Below, piece after piece: positions 12,009 to 25,195 of a stretch of 64,000 nt of DNA. The stretch is from the NCBI RefSeq assembly GCF_050948215.1, contig NW_027488715.1, positions 434,001 through 498,000 on the forward strand, given 5' to 3'. The notes beneath the pieces are model-generated. The model made no database searches and was not told the origin of the DNA. It saw only the letters and a list, made by a program, of their open reading frames with translations. The DNA comes from Halictus rubicundus. Its lineage: Eukaryota; Arthropoda; Insecta; Hymenoptera; Halictidae. The translations under genes were made by a program, and so were the position numbers. The stretch's first letter is position 1. Every line of letters begins with the position of its first letter.

Positions 12009-13304
12009 ATCCTATCCTATCCTCTATCCTATCCTATCCTCTATCCTATCCTCTATCCTATCCTATCCTCTATCCTATCCTATCCTCTATCCTATCCTAC
12101 CCTCTATCCTATCCTATCCTCTATCCTATCCTATCCTCTATCCTATCCTATCCTCTATAATATCGTTTCCTCTATCCTATCCTATCCTCTATCCTATAAT
12201 ATTCTCTATCCTATCCTGAATCCTCTCCTATCCTCTATCCTATCCTATCCTCTATCCTATCCTATCCTCTATCCTATCCTATCCTCTATCCTATCCTATC
12301 CTCTATCCTATCCTATCCTCTATAATATCATTTCCTCTATCCTATCCTATCCTCTATCCTATAATATTCTCTATCCTATCCTGAATCCTCTCCTATCCTC
12401 TATCCTATCCTATCCTGTATCCTATCCTATCCTCTATCCCATCCTATCCTCTATCCTATCCTATCCTCTATCCTATCCTATCCTCTATCCTATCCTATCT
12501 TCTATCCTATCCTATCCTCTATCCTATCCTATCCTCTATCCTATCCTATCCTCTATCCTATCCTATCCTCTATCCTATCCTCTATCCTATCCTCTATCCT
12601 ATCCTATCCTCTATCCTATCCTATCCTCTATCCTATCCTATCCTCTATAATATCGTTTCCTCTATCCTATCCTATCCTCTATCCTATAATATTCTCTATC
12701 CTATCCTGAATCTCCTCCTATCCTCTATCATATCCTATCCTCTATCCTATCCTATCCTCTATCCTATCCTATCCTCTATCCTATCCTATCCTCTATCCTA
12801 TCCTATCCTCTATCCTATCCTATCCTCTATCCTATCCTATCCTCTATCCTATCCTATCCTCTATCCTATCCTATCCTCTATCCTATCCTCTATTCTAACC
12901 TATCCTCTATCCTATGCTATCCTCTATCCTATCCTATCCTCTATCCTATCCTATCCTCTATCCTATCCTATCCTCTATCCTATCCTATCCTCTATCCTAT
13001 CCTATCCCCTATCCTATCCTATCCTCTATCCTATCCTATCCTCTATCCAATCCTATCTTCTATCCTATCCTATCCTCTATCCTATCCTGAATCCTCTCCT
13101 ATCCTCTATCCTATCCTATCCTTCATCCTATCCTATCCTATATCCTATAATATCCTCTATCCTATCCTCTATCGTATCATATCCTCTATCCTATCCTATC
13201 CTCTATCCTATCCTATCCTCTACCCTATCCTATCATCTATCCTATCCTATCCTCTATCCTATCCTATCCTCTATCCTATCCTATACTCTATCCTATCCTA
13301 TCCT

Positions 13305-13543
13305 CTAGCCTATCCTATCCTCTATCCTATCCAATACCCTATCCCATCCTCTATCCCATTCTATACTCAATCCTATCCTATTCTGTATTATATCCTATCC
13401 TCTTTCCTATCCTCTATCATATCATATCCTCTATCCTATCCTATCCTCTACCCCATAATATCCTCTATCCTATCCTATTCTCTACCTATCCTATACTCTA
13501 TCCTATGCTATAATGTGTCCTATACAAATTCTACCCTACACTC
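13305..13543 (+). repeat. Long E module, copy 4
   Basis: CTAGCC at 13305, ATG at 13513 (208 bp). Preceded by a CTATACTC unit. The T block follows sooner than in copies 1 and 2 because fewer 17-mers separate them; G copy 3 follows. Confidence 0.92.
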
Positions 13544-13826
13544 TATCCTATCCTATCCTCTATCCTATCCTATCCTCTATCCTATCCTATCCTCTATCCT
13601 ATCCTCTATCCTATCCTATCCTCTATCCTATCCTATCCTCTATCCTATCCTACCCTCTATAATATCGTTTCCTCTATCCTATCCTATCCTCTATCCTATA
13701 ATATTCTCTATCCTATCCTGAATCCTCTCCTATCCTCTATCCTATCCTATCCTCTATCCTATCCTATCCTCTATCTTATCCTATCCTCTATCCTATCCTA
13801 TCCTCTATCCTATCCTATCCTCTATC

Positions 13827-14077
13827 CTATCCGATCCTATCCTCTATCCTATCCTATCCTCTATCCTATCCTATCCTCTATAATATCGTTTCCTCTATCC
13901 TATCCTATCCTCTATTCTATAATATTCTCTATCCTATCCTGAATCCTCTCCTGTCCCCTATCCTATCCTATCCTCTGTCCTATCCTATCCTCTATCCTAT
14001 CCTCTATTCTAACCTATCCTCTATCCTATCCTATCCTCTATCCTATCCTATCCTCTATCCTATCCTATCCTCTATCG
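13827..14077 (+). repeat. G module, copy 3
   Basis: CCGATCC at 13831, CTGTCCCC at 13951 (+120), CTATCGTATCC at 14072 (+241). A CTATCTTATCC unit lies 60 bp upstream (near 13770), a state shared only with G copy 4 (near 17165), which makes those two the closest pair. Confidence 0.88.
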
Positions 14078-14782
14078 TATCCTATCCTCTATCCTATCCT
14101 ATCCTCTATCCTATCCTATCCTCTATCCTATCCTATCCTCTATCCTATCCTATCCTCTATCCTATCCTATCCTCTATCCTATCCTATCCTCTATCCTATC
14201 CTATCCTCTATCCTATCCTCTATCCTATCCTATCCTCTATCCTATCCTATCCTCTATCCTATCCTATCCTCTATCCTATCCTATCCTCTATCCTATCCTA
14301 TCCTCTATCCTATCCTATCCTCTATCCTATCCTATCCTCTATCCTATCCTATCCTCTATAATATCGTTTCCTCTATCCTATCCTATCCTCTATCCTATAA
14401 TATTCTCTATCCTATCCTGAATCCTCTCCTATCCTCTATCCTCTCCTATCCTCTATCCTATCCTATCCTCTATCCTATCCTATCCTCTATCCTATCCTAT
14501 CCTCTATCCAATCCTATCTTCTATCCTATCCTATCCTCTATCCTATCCTGAATCCTCTCCTATCCTCTATCCTATCCTATCCTTCATCCTATCCTATCCT
14601 ATATCCTATAATATCCTCTATCCTATCCAATCCTCTATCCTATCCTCTATCGTATCCTATCCTCTATCCTATCCTATCCTCTATCCTATCCTATCCTCTA
14701 TCCTATCCTATCCTCTATCCTATCCTATCCTCTATCCTATCCTATCCTCTATCCTATCCTATCCTCTATCCTATCCTATCCT

Positions 14783-15021
14783 CTAGCCTATCCTATCCTC
14801 TATCCTATCCAATACCCTATCCCATCCTCTACCCCATTCTATACTCAATCCTATCCTATTCTGTATTATATCCTATCCTCTATCATATCCTCTATCATAT
14901 CATATCCTCTATCCTATCCTATCCTCTACCCCATAATATCCTCTATCCTATCCTATTCTCTACCTATCCTATACTCTATCCTATGCTATAATGTGTCCTA
15001 TACAAATTCTACCCTACACTC
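14783..15021 (+). repeat. Long E module, copy 5
   Basis: CTAGCC at 14783, ATG at 14991 (208 bp). Private changes: CTACCCCATTC near 14829 and CTCTATCATATCC in place of CTCTTTCC near 14878. A CTATTCTATCC unit follows near 15089. Confidence 0.92.
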
Positions 15022-15350
15022 TATCCTATCCTATCCTCTATCCTATCCTATCCTCTATCCTATCCTCTATCCTATCCTATCCTCTATCCTATTCTATCCT
15101 CTATCCTATCCTACCCTCTATCCTATCCTATCCTCTATCCTATCCTATCCTCTATCCTATCCTATCCTCTATCCTATCCTATCCTCTATCCTATCCTATC
15201 CTCTATAATATCGTTTCCTCTATCCTATCCTATCCTCTATCCTATAATATTCTCTATCCTATCCTGAATCCTCTCCTATCCTCTATCCTCTCCTATCCTC
15301 TATCCTATCCTATCCTCTATCCTATCCTATCCTCTATCCTATCCTATCCT

Positions 15351-15591
15351 CTAGCCTATCCTATCCTCTATCCTATCCAATACCCTATCCCATCCTCTAT
15401 CCCATTCTATACTCAATCCTATCCTATTCTGTATTATATCCTATCCTCTTTCCTATCCTCTATCATATCATATCCTCTATCCTATCCTATCCTCTACCCC
15501 ATAATATCCTCTATCCTATCCTATTTTCTACCTATCCTATACTCTATCCTATGCTATAATGTGTCCTATACAAATTCTACCCTACACTCTA
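15351..15591 (+). repeat. Long E module, copy 6
   Basis: CTAGCC at 15351, ATG at 15559 (208 bp). Only 568 bp after copy 5, the closest spacing in the window, with a single T block between. Carries CTATTTTCTACC near 15530. Confidence 0.92.
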
Positions 15592-16646
15592 TCCTATCCT
15601 ATCCTCTATCCTATCCTATCCTCTATCCTATCCTCTATCCTATCCTATCCTCTATCCTATCCTATCCTCTATCCTATCCTACCCTCTATCCTATCCTATC
15701 CTCTATCCTATCCTATCCTCTATCCTATCCTATCCTCTATAATATCGTTTCCTCTATCCTATCCTATCCTCTATCCTATAATATTCTCTATCCTATCCTG
15801 AATCCTCTCCTATCCTCTATCCTATCCTATCCTCTATCCTATCCTATCCTCTATCCTATCCTATCCTCTATCCTATCCTATCCTCTATCCTATCCTATCC
15901 TCTATAATATCATTTCCTCTATCCTATCCTATCCTCTATCCTATAATATTCTCTATCCTATCCTGAATCCTCTCCTATCCTCTATCCTATCCTATCCTGT
16001 ATCCTATCCTATCCTCTATCCTATCCTATCCTCTATCCCATCCTATCCTCTATCCTATCCTATCCTCTATCCTATCCTATCCTCTATCCTATCCTATCCT
16101 CTATCCTATCCTATCCTCTATCCTATCCTATCCTCTATCCTATCCTATCCTCTATCCTATCCTATCCTCTATCCTATCCTCTATCCTATCCTCTATCCTA
16201 TCCTATCCTCTATCCTATCCTATCCTCTATCCTATCCTATCCTCTATAATATCGTTTCCTCTATCCTATCCTATCCTCTATCCTATAATATTCTCTATCC
16301 TATCCTGAATCTCCTCCTATCCTCTATCACATCCTATCCTCTATCCTATCCTATCCTCTATCCTATCCTATCCTCTATCCTATCCTATCCTCTATCCTAT
16401 CCTATCCTCTATCCTATCCTATCCTCTATTCTAACCTATCCTCTATCCTATGCTATCCTCTATCCTATCCTATCCTCTATCCTATCCTATCCTCTATCCT
16501 ATCCTATCCTCTATCCTATCCTATCCTCTATCCTATCCTATCCCCTATCCTATCCTATCCTCTACCCTATCCTATCCTCTATCCTATCCTATCCTCTATC
16601 CTATCCTATCCTCTATCCTATCCTATACTCTATCCTATCCTATCCT

Positions 16647-16887
16647 CTAGCCTATCCTATCCTCTATCCTATCCAATACCCTATCCCATCCTCTATCCCA
16701 TTCTATACTCAATCCTATCCTATTCTGTATTATATCCTATCCTCTTTCCTATCCTCTATCATATCATATCCTCTATCCTATCCTATCCTCTACCCCATAA
16801 TATCCTCTATCCTATCCTATTCTCTACCTATCCTATACTCTATCCTATGCTATAATGTGTCCTATACAAATTCTACCCTACACTCTA
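16647..16887 (+). repeat. Long E module, copy 7
   Basis: CTAGCC at 16647, ATG at 16855 (208 bp). Preceded by CTATACTC as in copy 4, and followed by T and G copy 4, so copies 4 and 7 belong to the same larger unit. Confidence 0.92.
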
Positions 16888-17219
16888 TCCTATCCTATCC
16901 TCTATCCTATCCTATCCTCTATCCTATCCTATCCTCTATCCTATCCTCTATCCTATCCTATCCTCTATCCTATCCTATCCTCTATCCTATCCTACCCTCT
17001 ATCCTATCCTATCCTCTATCCTATCCTATCCTCTATCCTATCCTATCCTCTATAATATCGTTTCCTCTATCCTATCCTATCCTCTATCCTATAATATTCT
17101 CTATCCTATCCTGAATCCTCTCCTATCCTCTATCCTATCCTATCCTCTATCCTATCCTATCCTCTATCTTATCCTATCCTCTATCCTATCCTATCCTCTA
17201 TCCTATCCTATCCTCTATC

Positions 17220-17470
17220 CTATCCGATCCTATCCTCTATCCTATCCTATCCTCTATCCTATCCTATCCTCTATAATATCGTTTCCTCTATCCTATCCTA
17301 TCCTCTATTCTATAATATTCTCTATCCTATCCTGAATCCTCTCCTGTCCCCTATCCTATCCTATCCTCTGTCCTATCCTATCCTCTATCCTATCCTCTAT
17401 TCTAACCTATCCTCTATCCTATCCTATCCTCTATCCTATCCTATCCTCTATCCTATCCTATCCTCTATCG
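17220..17470 (+). repeat. G module, copy 4
   Basis: CCGATCC at 17224, CTGTCCCC at 17344 (+120), CTATCGTATCC at 17465 (+241). A private CTGTATCC unit lies shortly after, near 17531. Confidence 0.88.
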
Positions 17471-18175
17471 TATCCTATCCTCTATCCTATCCTATCCTCT
17501 ATCCTATCCTATCCTCTATCCTATCCTATCCTGTATCCTATCCTATCCTCTATCCTATCCTATCCTCTATCCTATCCTATCCTCTATCCTATCCTATCCT
17601 CTATCCTATCCTCTATCCTATCCTATCCTCTATCCTATCCTATCCTCTATCCTATCCTATCCTCTATCCTATCCTATCCTCTATCCTATCCTATCCTCTA
17701 TCCTATCCTATCCTCTATAATATCGTTTCCTCTATCCTATCCTATCCTCTATAATATCGTTTCCTCTATCCTATCCTATCCTCTATCCTATAATATTCTC
17801 TATCCTATCCTGAATCCTCTCCTATCCTCTATCCTCTCCTATCCTCTATCCTATCCTATCCTCTATCCTATCCTATCCTCTATCCTATCCTATCCTCTAT
17901 CCAATCCTATCTTCTATCCTATCCTATCCTCTATCCTATCCTGAATCCTCTCCTATCCTCTATCCTATCCTATCCTTCATCCTATCCTATCCTATATCCT
18001 ATAATATCCTCTATCCTATCCAATCCTCTATCCTATCCTCTATCGTATCCTATCCTCTATCCTATCCTATCCTCTATCCTATCCTATCCTCTATCCTATC
18101 CTATCCTCTATCCTATCCTATCCTCTATCCTATCCTACCCTCTATCCTATCCTATCCTCTATCCTATCCTATCCT

Positions 18176-18416
18176 CTAGCCTATCCTATCCTCTATCCTA
18201 TCCAATACCCTATCCCATCCTCTATCCCATTCTATACTCAATCCTATCCTATTCTGTATTATATCCTATCCTCTTTCCTATCCTCTATCATATCATATCC
18301 TCTATCTTATCCTATCCTCTACCCCATAATATCCTCTATCCTATCCTATTCTCTACCTATCCTATACTCTATCCTATGCTATAATGTGTCCTATACAAAT
18401 TCTACCCTACACTCTA
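18176..18416 (+). repeat. Long E module, copy 8
   Basis: CTAGCC at 18176, ATG at 18384 (208 bp). Private CTATCTTATCC near 18303. Downstream lies CCGCTATCC (near 18543), a T block and a rearranged CTGAATCTCC block. This is the last long E in the window. Confidence 0.92.
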
Positions 18417-19199
18417 TCCTATCCTATCCTCTATCCTATCCTATCCTCTATCCTATCCTCTATCCTATCCTATCCTCTATCCTATCCTATCCTCTATCCT
18501 ATCCTACCCTCTATCCTATCCTATCCTCTATCCTATCCTATCCGCTATCCTATCCTATCCTCTATAATATCGTTTCCTCTATCCTATCCTATCCTCTATC
18601 CTATAATATTCTCTATCCTATCCTGAATCCTCTCCTATCCTCTATCCTATCCTATCCTCTATCCTATAATATTCTCTATCCTATCCTGAATCTCCTCCTA
18701 TCCTCTATCATATCCTATCCTCTATCCTATCCTATCCTCTATCCTATCCTATCCTCTATCCTATCCTATCCTCTATCCTATCCTATCCTCTATCCTATCC
18801 TATCCTCTATCCTATCCTATCCTCTATCCTATCCTCTATCCTATCCTATCCTCTATCCTATCCTATCCTGTATCCTATCCTATCCTCTATCCTATCCTAT
18901 CCTCTAGCCCATCCTATCCTCTATCCTATCCTATCCTCTATCCTATCCTATCCTCTATCCTATCCTATCCTCTATCCTATCCTATCCTCTATCCTATCCT
19001 ATCCTCTATCCTATCCTATCCTCTATCCTATCCTATCCTCTATCCTATCCTATCCTCTATCCTATCCTATCCTCTATCCTATCCTATCCTCTATCCTATC
19101 CTATCCTCTATCCTATCCTATCCTCTATCCTATCCTATCCTCTATCCTATCCTATCCTCTATCCTATCCTATCCTCTATCCTATCCTATCCTCTATCCT

Positions 19200-19710
19200 A
19201 TCCTCTATCCTATCCTCTATCCTATCCTATCCTCAATCCTATCTTATCCTCTATCCGATCCTATCCTCTATCCTATCCTATCATCTATCCTATCCTATTC
19301 TCTATCTTATCCTATCCTCTATAATATCTTTTCCTCTATCCTATCCTATCCTCTATCCTATAATATTCTCTATCCTATCCCGAATCCTCTCCTATCCTCT
19401 ATCCTATCCTATCCTCTATCCTATCCTATCCTCTATCCTATCCTATCCTCTATACTATCCTATCCTCTATCCTATCCTCTATTCTAACCTATCCTCTATC
19501 CTATCCTATGCTCTATCCTATCCTCTATCCTATCCTATCCTCTATCCTATCCTATTCTCTATCCTCTCCTATCCTCAATCCTATCCTATCCTCTATCCTA
19601 TCCTATCCTCTATCCTATCCTATCCCCTATCCTATCCTATCCTCTATCCTATCCTATCCTCTATCCTATCCTATCCTCTATCCTATCCTATCCTCTATCC
19701 TATCCTATCC
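19200..19710 (+). repeat. Transition from E-rich to F-T-M HOR segment
   Basis: CTCAATCC, CTATCTTATCC, CCGATCC, CATCTATCC, a CTTTT T block near 19320 with CCCGAATCC, CTATACTATCC, CTATTCTAACC and ATGCTC at 19508, then plain units. This is a T-M half-cassette with no F core in front. Confidence 0.85.
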
Positions 19711-20170
19711 TCCATCCTATCCTATTCTCTATCCTATCCTCTACCCTATCCTATCCTGTATCCTATAATATCATTTATCCTATACAATTCTCTATCCCAT
19801 CCTATCCTCTATCCTATACTATCCTCTATCGTATCCTATCCTCTATCCGATCCTATCCTCTATCCTATCCTATCCTCTATCCGATCCTATCCTCTATCCT
19901 ATCCTATCATCTATCCTATCCTATTCTCTATCCTATCCTATCCTCTATAATATCTTTTCCTCTATCCTATCCTATCCTCTATCCTATAATATTCTCTATC
20001 CTATCCCGAATCCTCTCCTATCCTCTATCTTATCCTATCCTCTATCCTATCCTATCCTCTATCCTATCCTATCCTCTATCCTATCCTATCCTCTATCCTA
20101 TCCTATCCTCTATACTATCCTATCCTCTATCCTATCCTCTATTCAAACCTATCCTCTATCCTATCCTATG
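19710..20170 (+). repeat. F-T-M cassette, A-type F, CTATTCAAACC form
   Basis: Core at 19710, CTATCCGATCC, CATCTATCC, CTTTT T block near 19945, CCCGAATCC, CTATCTTATCC, CTATACTATCC, CTATTCAAACC and ATGCTCGATCC (ATG at 20168). Confidence 0.88.
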
Positions 20171-22457
20171 CTCGATCCTATCCTCTATCCTATCCTATCC
20201 TCTATCCTATCCTATCCTCTATCCTATCCTATCCTCAATCCTATCCTATCCTCTATCCTATCCTATCCTCTATCCTATCCTATCCTCTACCCTATCCTAT
20301 CCTCTATCCTATCCTATCCTCTATCCTATCCTATCCTCTATCCTATCCTATCCTCTATCCTATCCTATCCTCTATCCTATCCTATCCTCTATCCTATCCT
20401 ATCCTGTATCCTATCCTATCCTCTATAATATCGTTTCCTCTATCCTATCCTATCCTCTATCCTATAATATTCTCTATCCTATCCTGAATCCTCTCCTATC
20501 CTCTATCCTCTCCTATCCTCTATCCTATCCTATCCTCTATCCTATCTTATCCTCTATCCTATCCTATCCTATCCTCTATAATATCGTTTCCTCTATCCTA
20601 TCCTATCCTCTATCCTATAATATTCTCTATCCTATCCTGAATCCTCTCCTGTCCTCGATCCTATCCTATCCTCTATCCTATCCTATCCTCTATCCTATCC
20701 TCTATTCTAACCTATCCTCTATCCTATCCTATCCTCTATCCTATCCTATCCTCTATCCTATCCTATACTCTATCCTATCCTATCCTCTATCCTATCCTAT
20801 CCTCTATCCTATCCTATCCTCTATCCTATCCTATCCTCTATCCTATCCTATCCTCTATCCTATCCTCTATCCTATCCTATCCTCTATCCTATCCTATCCT
20901 GTATCCTATCCTATCCTCTATCCTATCCTATCCTCTAGCCCATCCTATCCTCTATCCTATCCTATCCTCTATCCTATCCTATCCTCTATCCTATCCTATC
21001 CTCTATCCTATCCTATCCTCTATCCTATCCTATCCTCTATCCTATCCTATCCTCTATCCTATCCTATCCTCTATCCTATCCTATCCTCTATCCTATCCTC
21101 TATCCTATCCTCTATCCTATCCTATCCTCAATCCTATCCTATCCTCTATCCGATCCTATCCTCTATCCTATCCTATCATCTATCCTATCCTATTCTCTAT
21201 CTTATCCTATCCTCTATAATATCTTTTCCTCTATCCTATCCTATCCTCTATCCTATAATATTCTCTATCCTATCCCGAATCCCCTCCTATCCTCTATCCT
21301 ATCCTATCCTCTATCCTATCCTATCCTCTATCCTATCCTATCCTCTATCCTATACTATCCTCTATCGTATCCTATCCTCTATCCGATCCTATCCTCTATC
21401 CTATCCTATCCTCTATCCTATCCTATCCTCTATCCTATCCTATCCTCTATCCGATCCTATCCTCTATCCTATCCTATCATCTATCCTATCCTATTCTCTA
21501 TCCTATCCTATCCTCTATAATATCTTTTCCTCTATCCTATCCTATCCTCTATCCTATAATATTCTCTATCCTATCCCGAATCCTCTCCTATCCTCTATCC
21601 TATCCTATCCTCTATCCTATCCTATCCTCTATCCTATCCTATCCTCTATCCTATTCTATCCTCTATACTATCCTATCCTCTATCCTATCCTCTATTCAAA
21701 CCTATCCTCTATCCTATCCTATGCTCGATCCTATCCTCTATCCTATCCTATCCTCTATCCTATCCTATCCTCTATCCTATCCTATCCTCAATCCTATCCT
21801 ATCCGCTATCCTATCCTATCCTCTATCCTATCCTATCCTCTACCCTATCCTATCCTCTATCCTATCCTATCCTCTATCCTATGCTATCCTCTATCCTATC
21901 CTATCCTCTATCCTATCCTATCCTCTATCCTATCCTATCCACTATCCTATCCTATCCTCTATCCTATCCTATCCTGTATCCTATCCTATCCTGTATAATA
22001 TCGTTTCCTCTATCCTATCCTATCCTCTATCCTATAATATTCTCTATCCTATCCTGAATCCTCTCCTATCCTCTATCCTCTCCTGTCCTCTATCCTATCC
22101 TATCCTCTATCCTATCCTATCCTCTATCCTATCCTATCCTATCCTCTATAATATCGTTTCCTCTATCCTATCCTATCCTCTATCCTATAATATTCTCTAT
22201 CCTATCCTGAATCCTCTCCTGTCCTCTATCCTATCCTATCCTCTATCCTATCCTATCCTCTATCCTATCCTCTATTCTAACCTATCCTCTATCCTATCCT
22301 ATCCTCTATCCTATCCTATCCTCTATCCTATCCTATCCTCTATCCTATCCTATCCTCTATCCTATCCTATCCTCTATCCTATCCTATCCTCTATCCTATC
22401 CTATCCTCTATCCTATCCTATCCTCTATCCTATCCTATCCTCTATCCTATCCTATCC
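19710..22457 (+). repeat. HOR of about 2.75 kb, copy 1
   Basis: Starts at the A-type F core (19710) and ends before the next one (22458), 2,748 bp. It contains ATGCTCGATCC at 20168 and 21721, CTAGCCC at 20935, CCGCTATCC at 21803, ATGCTATCC at 21881 and CCACTATCC near 21939. Corresponding points in copy 2 lie 2,747 or 2,764 bp later, a 17-bp difference. T blocks of the CGTTT and CTTTT forms alternate inside. Confidence 0.88.
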
Positions 22458-22917
22458 TCCATCCTATCCTATTCTCTATCCTATCCTCTACCCTATCCTA
22501 TCCTGTATCCTATAATATCATTTATCCTATACAATTCTCTATCCCATCCTATCCTCTATCCTATACTATCCTCTATCGTATCCTATCCTCTATCCGATCC
22601 TATCCTCTATCCTATCCTATCCTCTATCCGATCCTATCCTCTATCCTATCCTATCATCTATCCTATCCTATTCTCTATCCTATCCTATCCTCTATAATAT
22701 CTTTTCCTCTATCCTATCCTATCCTCTATCCTATAATATTCTCTATCCTATCCCGAATCCTCTCCTATCCTCTATCTTATCCTATCCTCTATCCTATCCT
22801 ATCCTCTATCCTATCCTATCCTCTATCCTATCCTATCCTCTATCCTATCCTATCCTCTATACTATCCTATCCTCTATCCTATCCTCTATTCAAACCTATC
22901 CTCTATCCTATCCTATG
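22458..22917 (+). repeat. F-T-M cassette, A-type F, CTATTCAAACC form
   Basis: Core at 22458, CTTTT T block near 22690, CCCGAATCC, CTATCTTATCC, CTATACTATCC, CTATTCAAACC and ATG at 22915. Same rare CTTATCC state as the cassette at 19710. Confidence 0.88.
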
Positions 22918-25195
22918 CTCGATCCTATCCTCTATCCTATCCTATCCTCTATCCTATCCTATCCTCTATCCTATCCTATCCTCAATCCTATCCTATCCTC
23001 TATCCTATCCTATCCTCTACCCTATCCTATCCTCTATCCTATCCTATCCTCTATCCTATCCTATCCTCTATCCTATCCTAACCTCTATCCTATCCTATCC
23101 TCTATCCTATCCTATCCTCTATCCTATCCTATCCTCTATCCTATCCTATCCTCTATCCTATCCTATCCTGTATCCTATCCCATCCTCTATAATATCGTTT
23201 CCTCTATCCTATCCTATCCTCTATCCTATAATATTCTCTATCCTATCCTGAATCCTCTCCTATCCTCTATCCTCTCCTATCCTCTATCCTATCCTATCCT
23301 CTATCCTATCTTATCCTCTATCCTATCCTATCCTATCCTCTATAATATCGTTTCCTCTATCCTATCCTATCCTCTATCCTATAATATTCTCTATCCTATC
23401 CTGAATCCTCTCCTGTCCTCGATCCTATCCTATCCTCTATCCTATCCTATCCTCTATCCTATCCTCTATTCTAACCTATCCTCTATCCTATCCTATCCTC
23501 TATCCTATCCTATCCTCTATCCTATCCTATCCTCTATCCTATCCTATCCTCTATCCTATCCTATCCTCTATCCTATCCTATCCTCTATCCTATCCTATCC
23601 TCTATCCTATCCTATCCTCTATCCTATCCTCTATCCTATCCTATCCTCTATCCTATCCTATCCTGTATCCTATCCTATCCTCTATCCTATCCTATCCTCT
23701 AGCCCATCCTATCCTCTATCCTATCCTATCCTCTATCCTATCCTATCCTCTATCCTATCCTATCCTCTATCCTATCCTATCCTCTATCCTATCCTATCCT
23801 CTATCCTATCCTATCCTCTATCCTATCCTATCCTCTATCCTATCCTATCCTCTATCCTATCCTCTATCCTATCCTCTATCCTATCCTATCCTCAATCCTA
23901 TCCTATCCTCTATCCGATCCTATCCTCTATCCTATCCTATCATCTATCCTATCCTATTCTCTATCTTATCCTATCCTCTATAATATCTTTTCCTCTATCC
24001 TATCCTATCCTCTATCCTATAATATTCTCTATCCTATCCCGAATCCCCTCCTATCCTCTATCCTATCCTATCCTCTATCCTATCCTATCCTCTATCCTAT
24101 CCTATCCTCTATCCTATACTATCCTCTATCGTATCCTATCCTCTATCCGATCCTATCCTCTATCCTATCCTATCCTCTATCCTATCCTATCCTCTATCCT
24201 ATCCTATCCTCTATCCGATCCTATCCTCTATCCTATCCTATCATCTATCCTATCCTATTCTCTATCCTATCCTATCCTCTATAATATCTTTTCCTCTATC
24301 CTATCCTATCCTCTATCCTATAATATTCTCTATCCTATCCCGAATCCTCTCCTATCCTCTATCCTATCCTATCCTCTATCCTATCCTATCCTCTATCCTA
24401 TCCTATCCTCTATCCTATTCTATCCTCTATACTATCCTATCCTCTATCCTATCCTCTATTCAAACCTATCCTCTATCCTATCCTATGCTCGATCCTATCC
24501 TCTATCCTATCCTATCCTCTATCCTATCCTATCCTCAATCCTATCCTATCCGCTATCCTATCCTATCCTCTATCCTATCCTATCCTCTACCCTATCCTAT
24601 CCTCTATCCTATCCTATCCTCTATCCTATGCTATCCTCTATCCTATCCTATCCTCTATCCTATCCTATCCTCTATCCTATCCTATCCACTATCCTATCCT
24701 ATCCTCTATCCTATCCTATCCTGTATCCTATCCTATCCTGTATAATATCGTTTCCTCTATCCTATCCTATCCTCTATCCTATAATATTCTCTATCCTATC
24801 CTGAATCCTCTCCTATCCTCTATCCTCTCCTGTCCTCTATCCTATCCTATCCTCTATCCTATCCTATCCTCTATCCTATCCTATCCTATCCTCTATAATA
24901 TCGTTTCCTCTATCCTATCCTATCCTCTATCCTATAATATTCTCTATCCTATCCTGAATCCTCTCCTGTCCTCTATCCTATCCTATCCTCTATCCTATCC
25001 TATCCTCTATCCTATCCTCTATTCTAACCTATCCTCTATCCTATCCTATCCTCTATCCTATCCTATCCTCTATCCTATCCTATCCTCTATCCTATCCTAT
25101 CCTCTATCCTATCCTATCCTCTATCCTATCCTATCCTCTATCCTATCCTATCCTCTATCCTATCCTATCCTCTATCCTATCCTATCCTCTATCCT
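22458..25195 (+). repeat. HOR of about 2.75 kb, copy 2
   Basis: Repeats copy 1 from the F core at 22458 to just after CTATTCTAACC at about 25019. Shared rare states include CCGCTATCC (24550), ATGCTATCC (24628), CCACTATCC and CTGTATAATATCG. Copy 2 is also part of the 3.72 kb HOR described separately, so the two repeat levels are nested. Confidence 0.88.

Larger units (their letters stand above)
11400..19200 (+). repeat. E-rich segment with six long E modules
   Basis: Long E copies begin at 11769, 13305, 14783, 15351, 16647 and 18176, with no F core anywhere between 10.5 and 19.7 kb. ATG-to-ATG distances are 1536, 1478, 568, 1296 and 1529 bp. Between E copies lie CGTTT T blocks, CATTT T blocks (12320, 15902), CTGAATCTCC variants (near 12710, 16310, 18690), ATGCTATCC units (12914, 16450), G copies 3 and 4, CCTTCATCC units (13120, 14581, 17974) and plain 17-mers, including a long plain run at 18910-19200. 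Confidence 0.88.
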
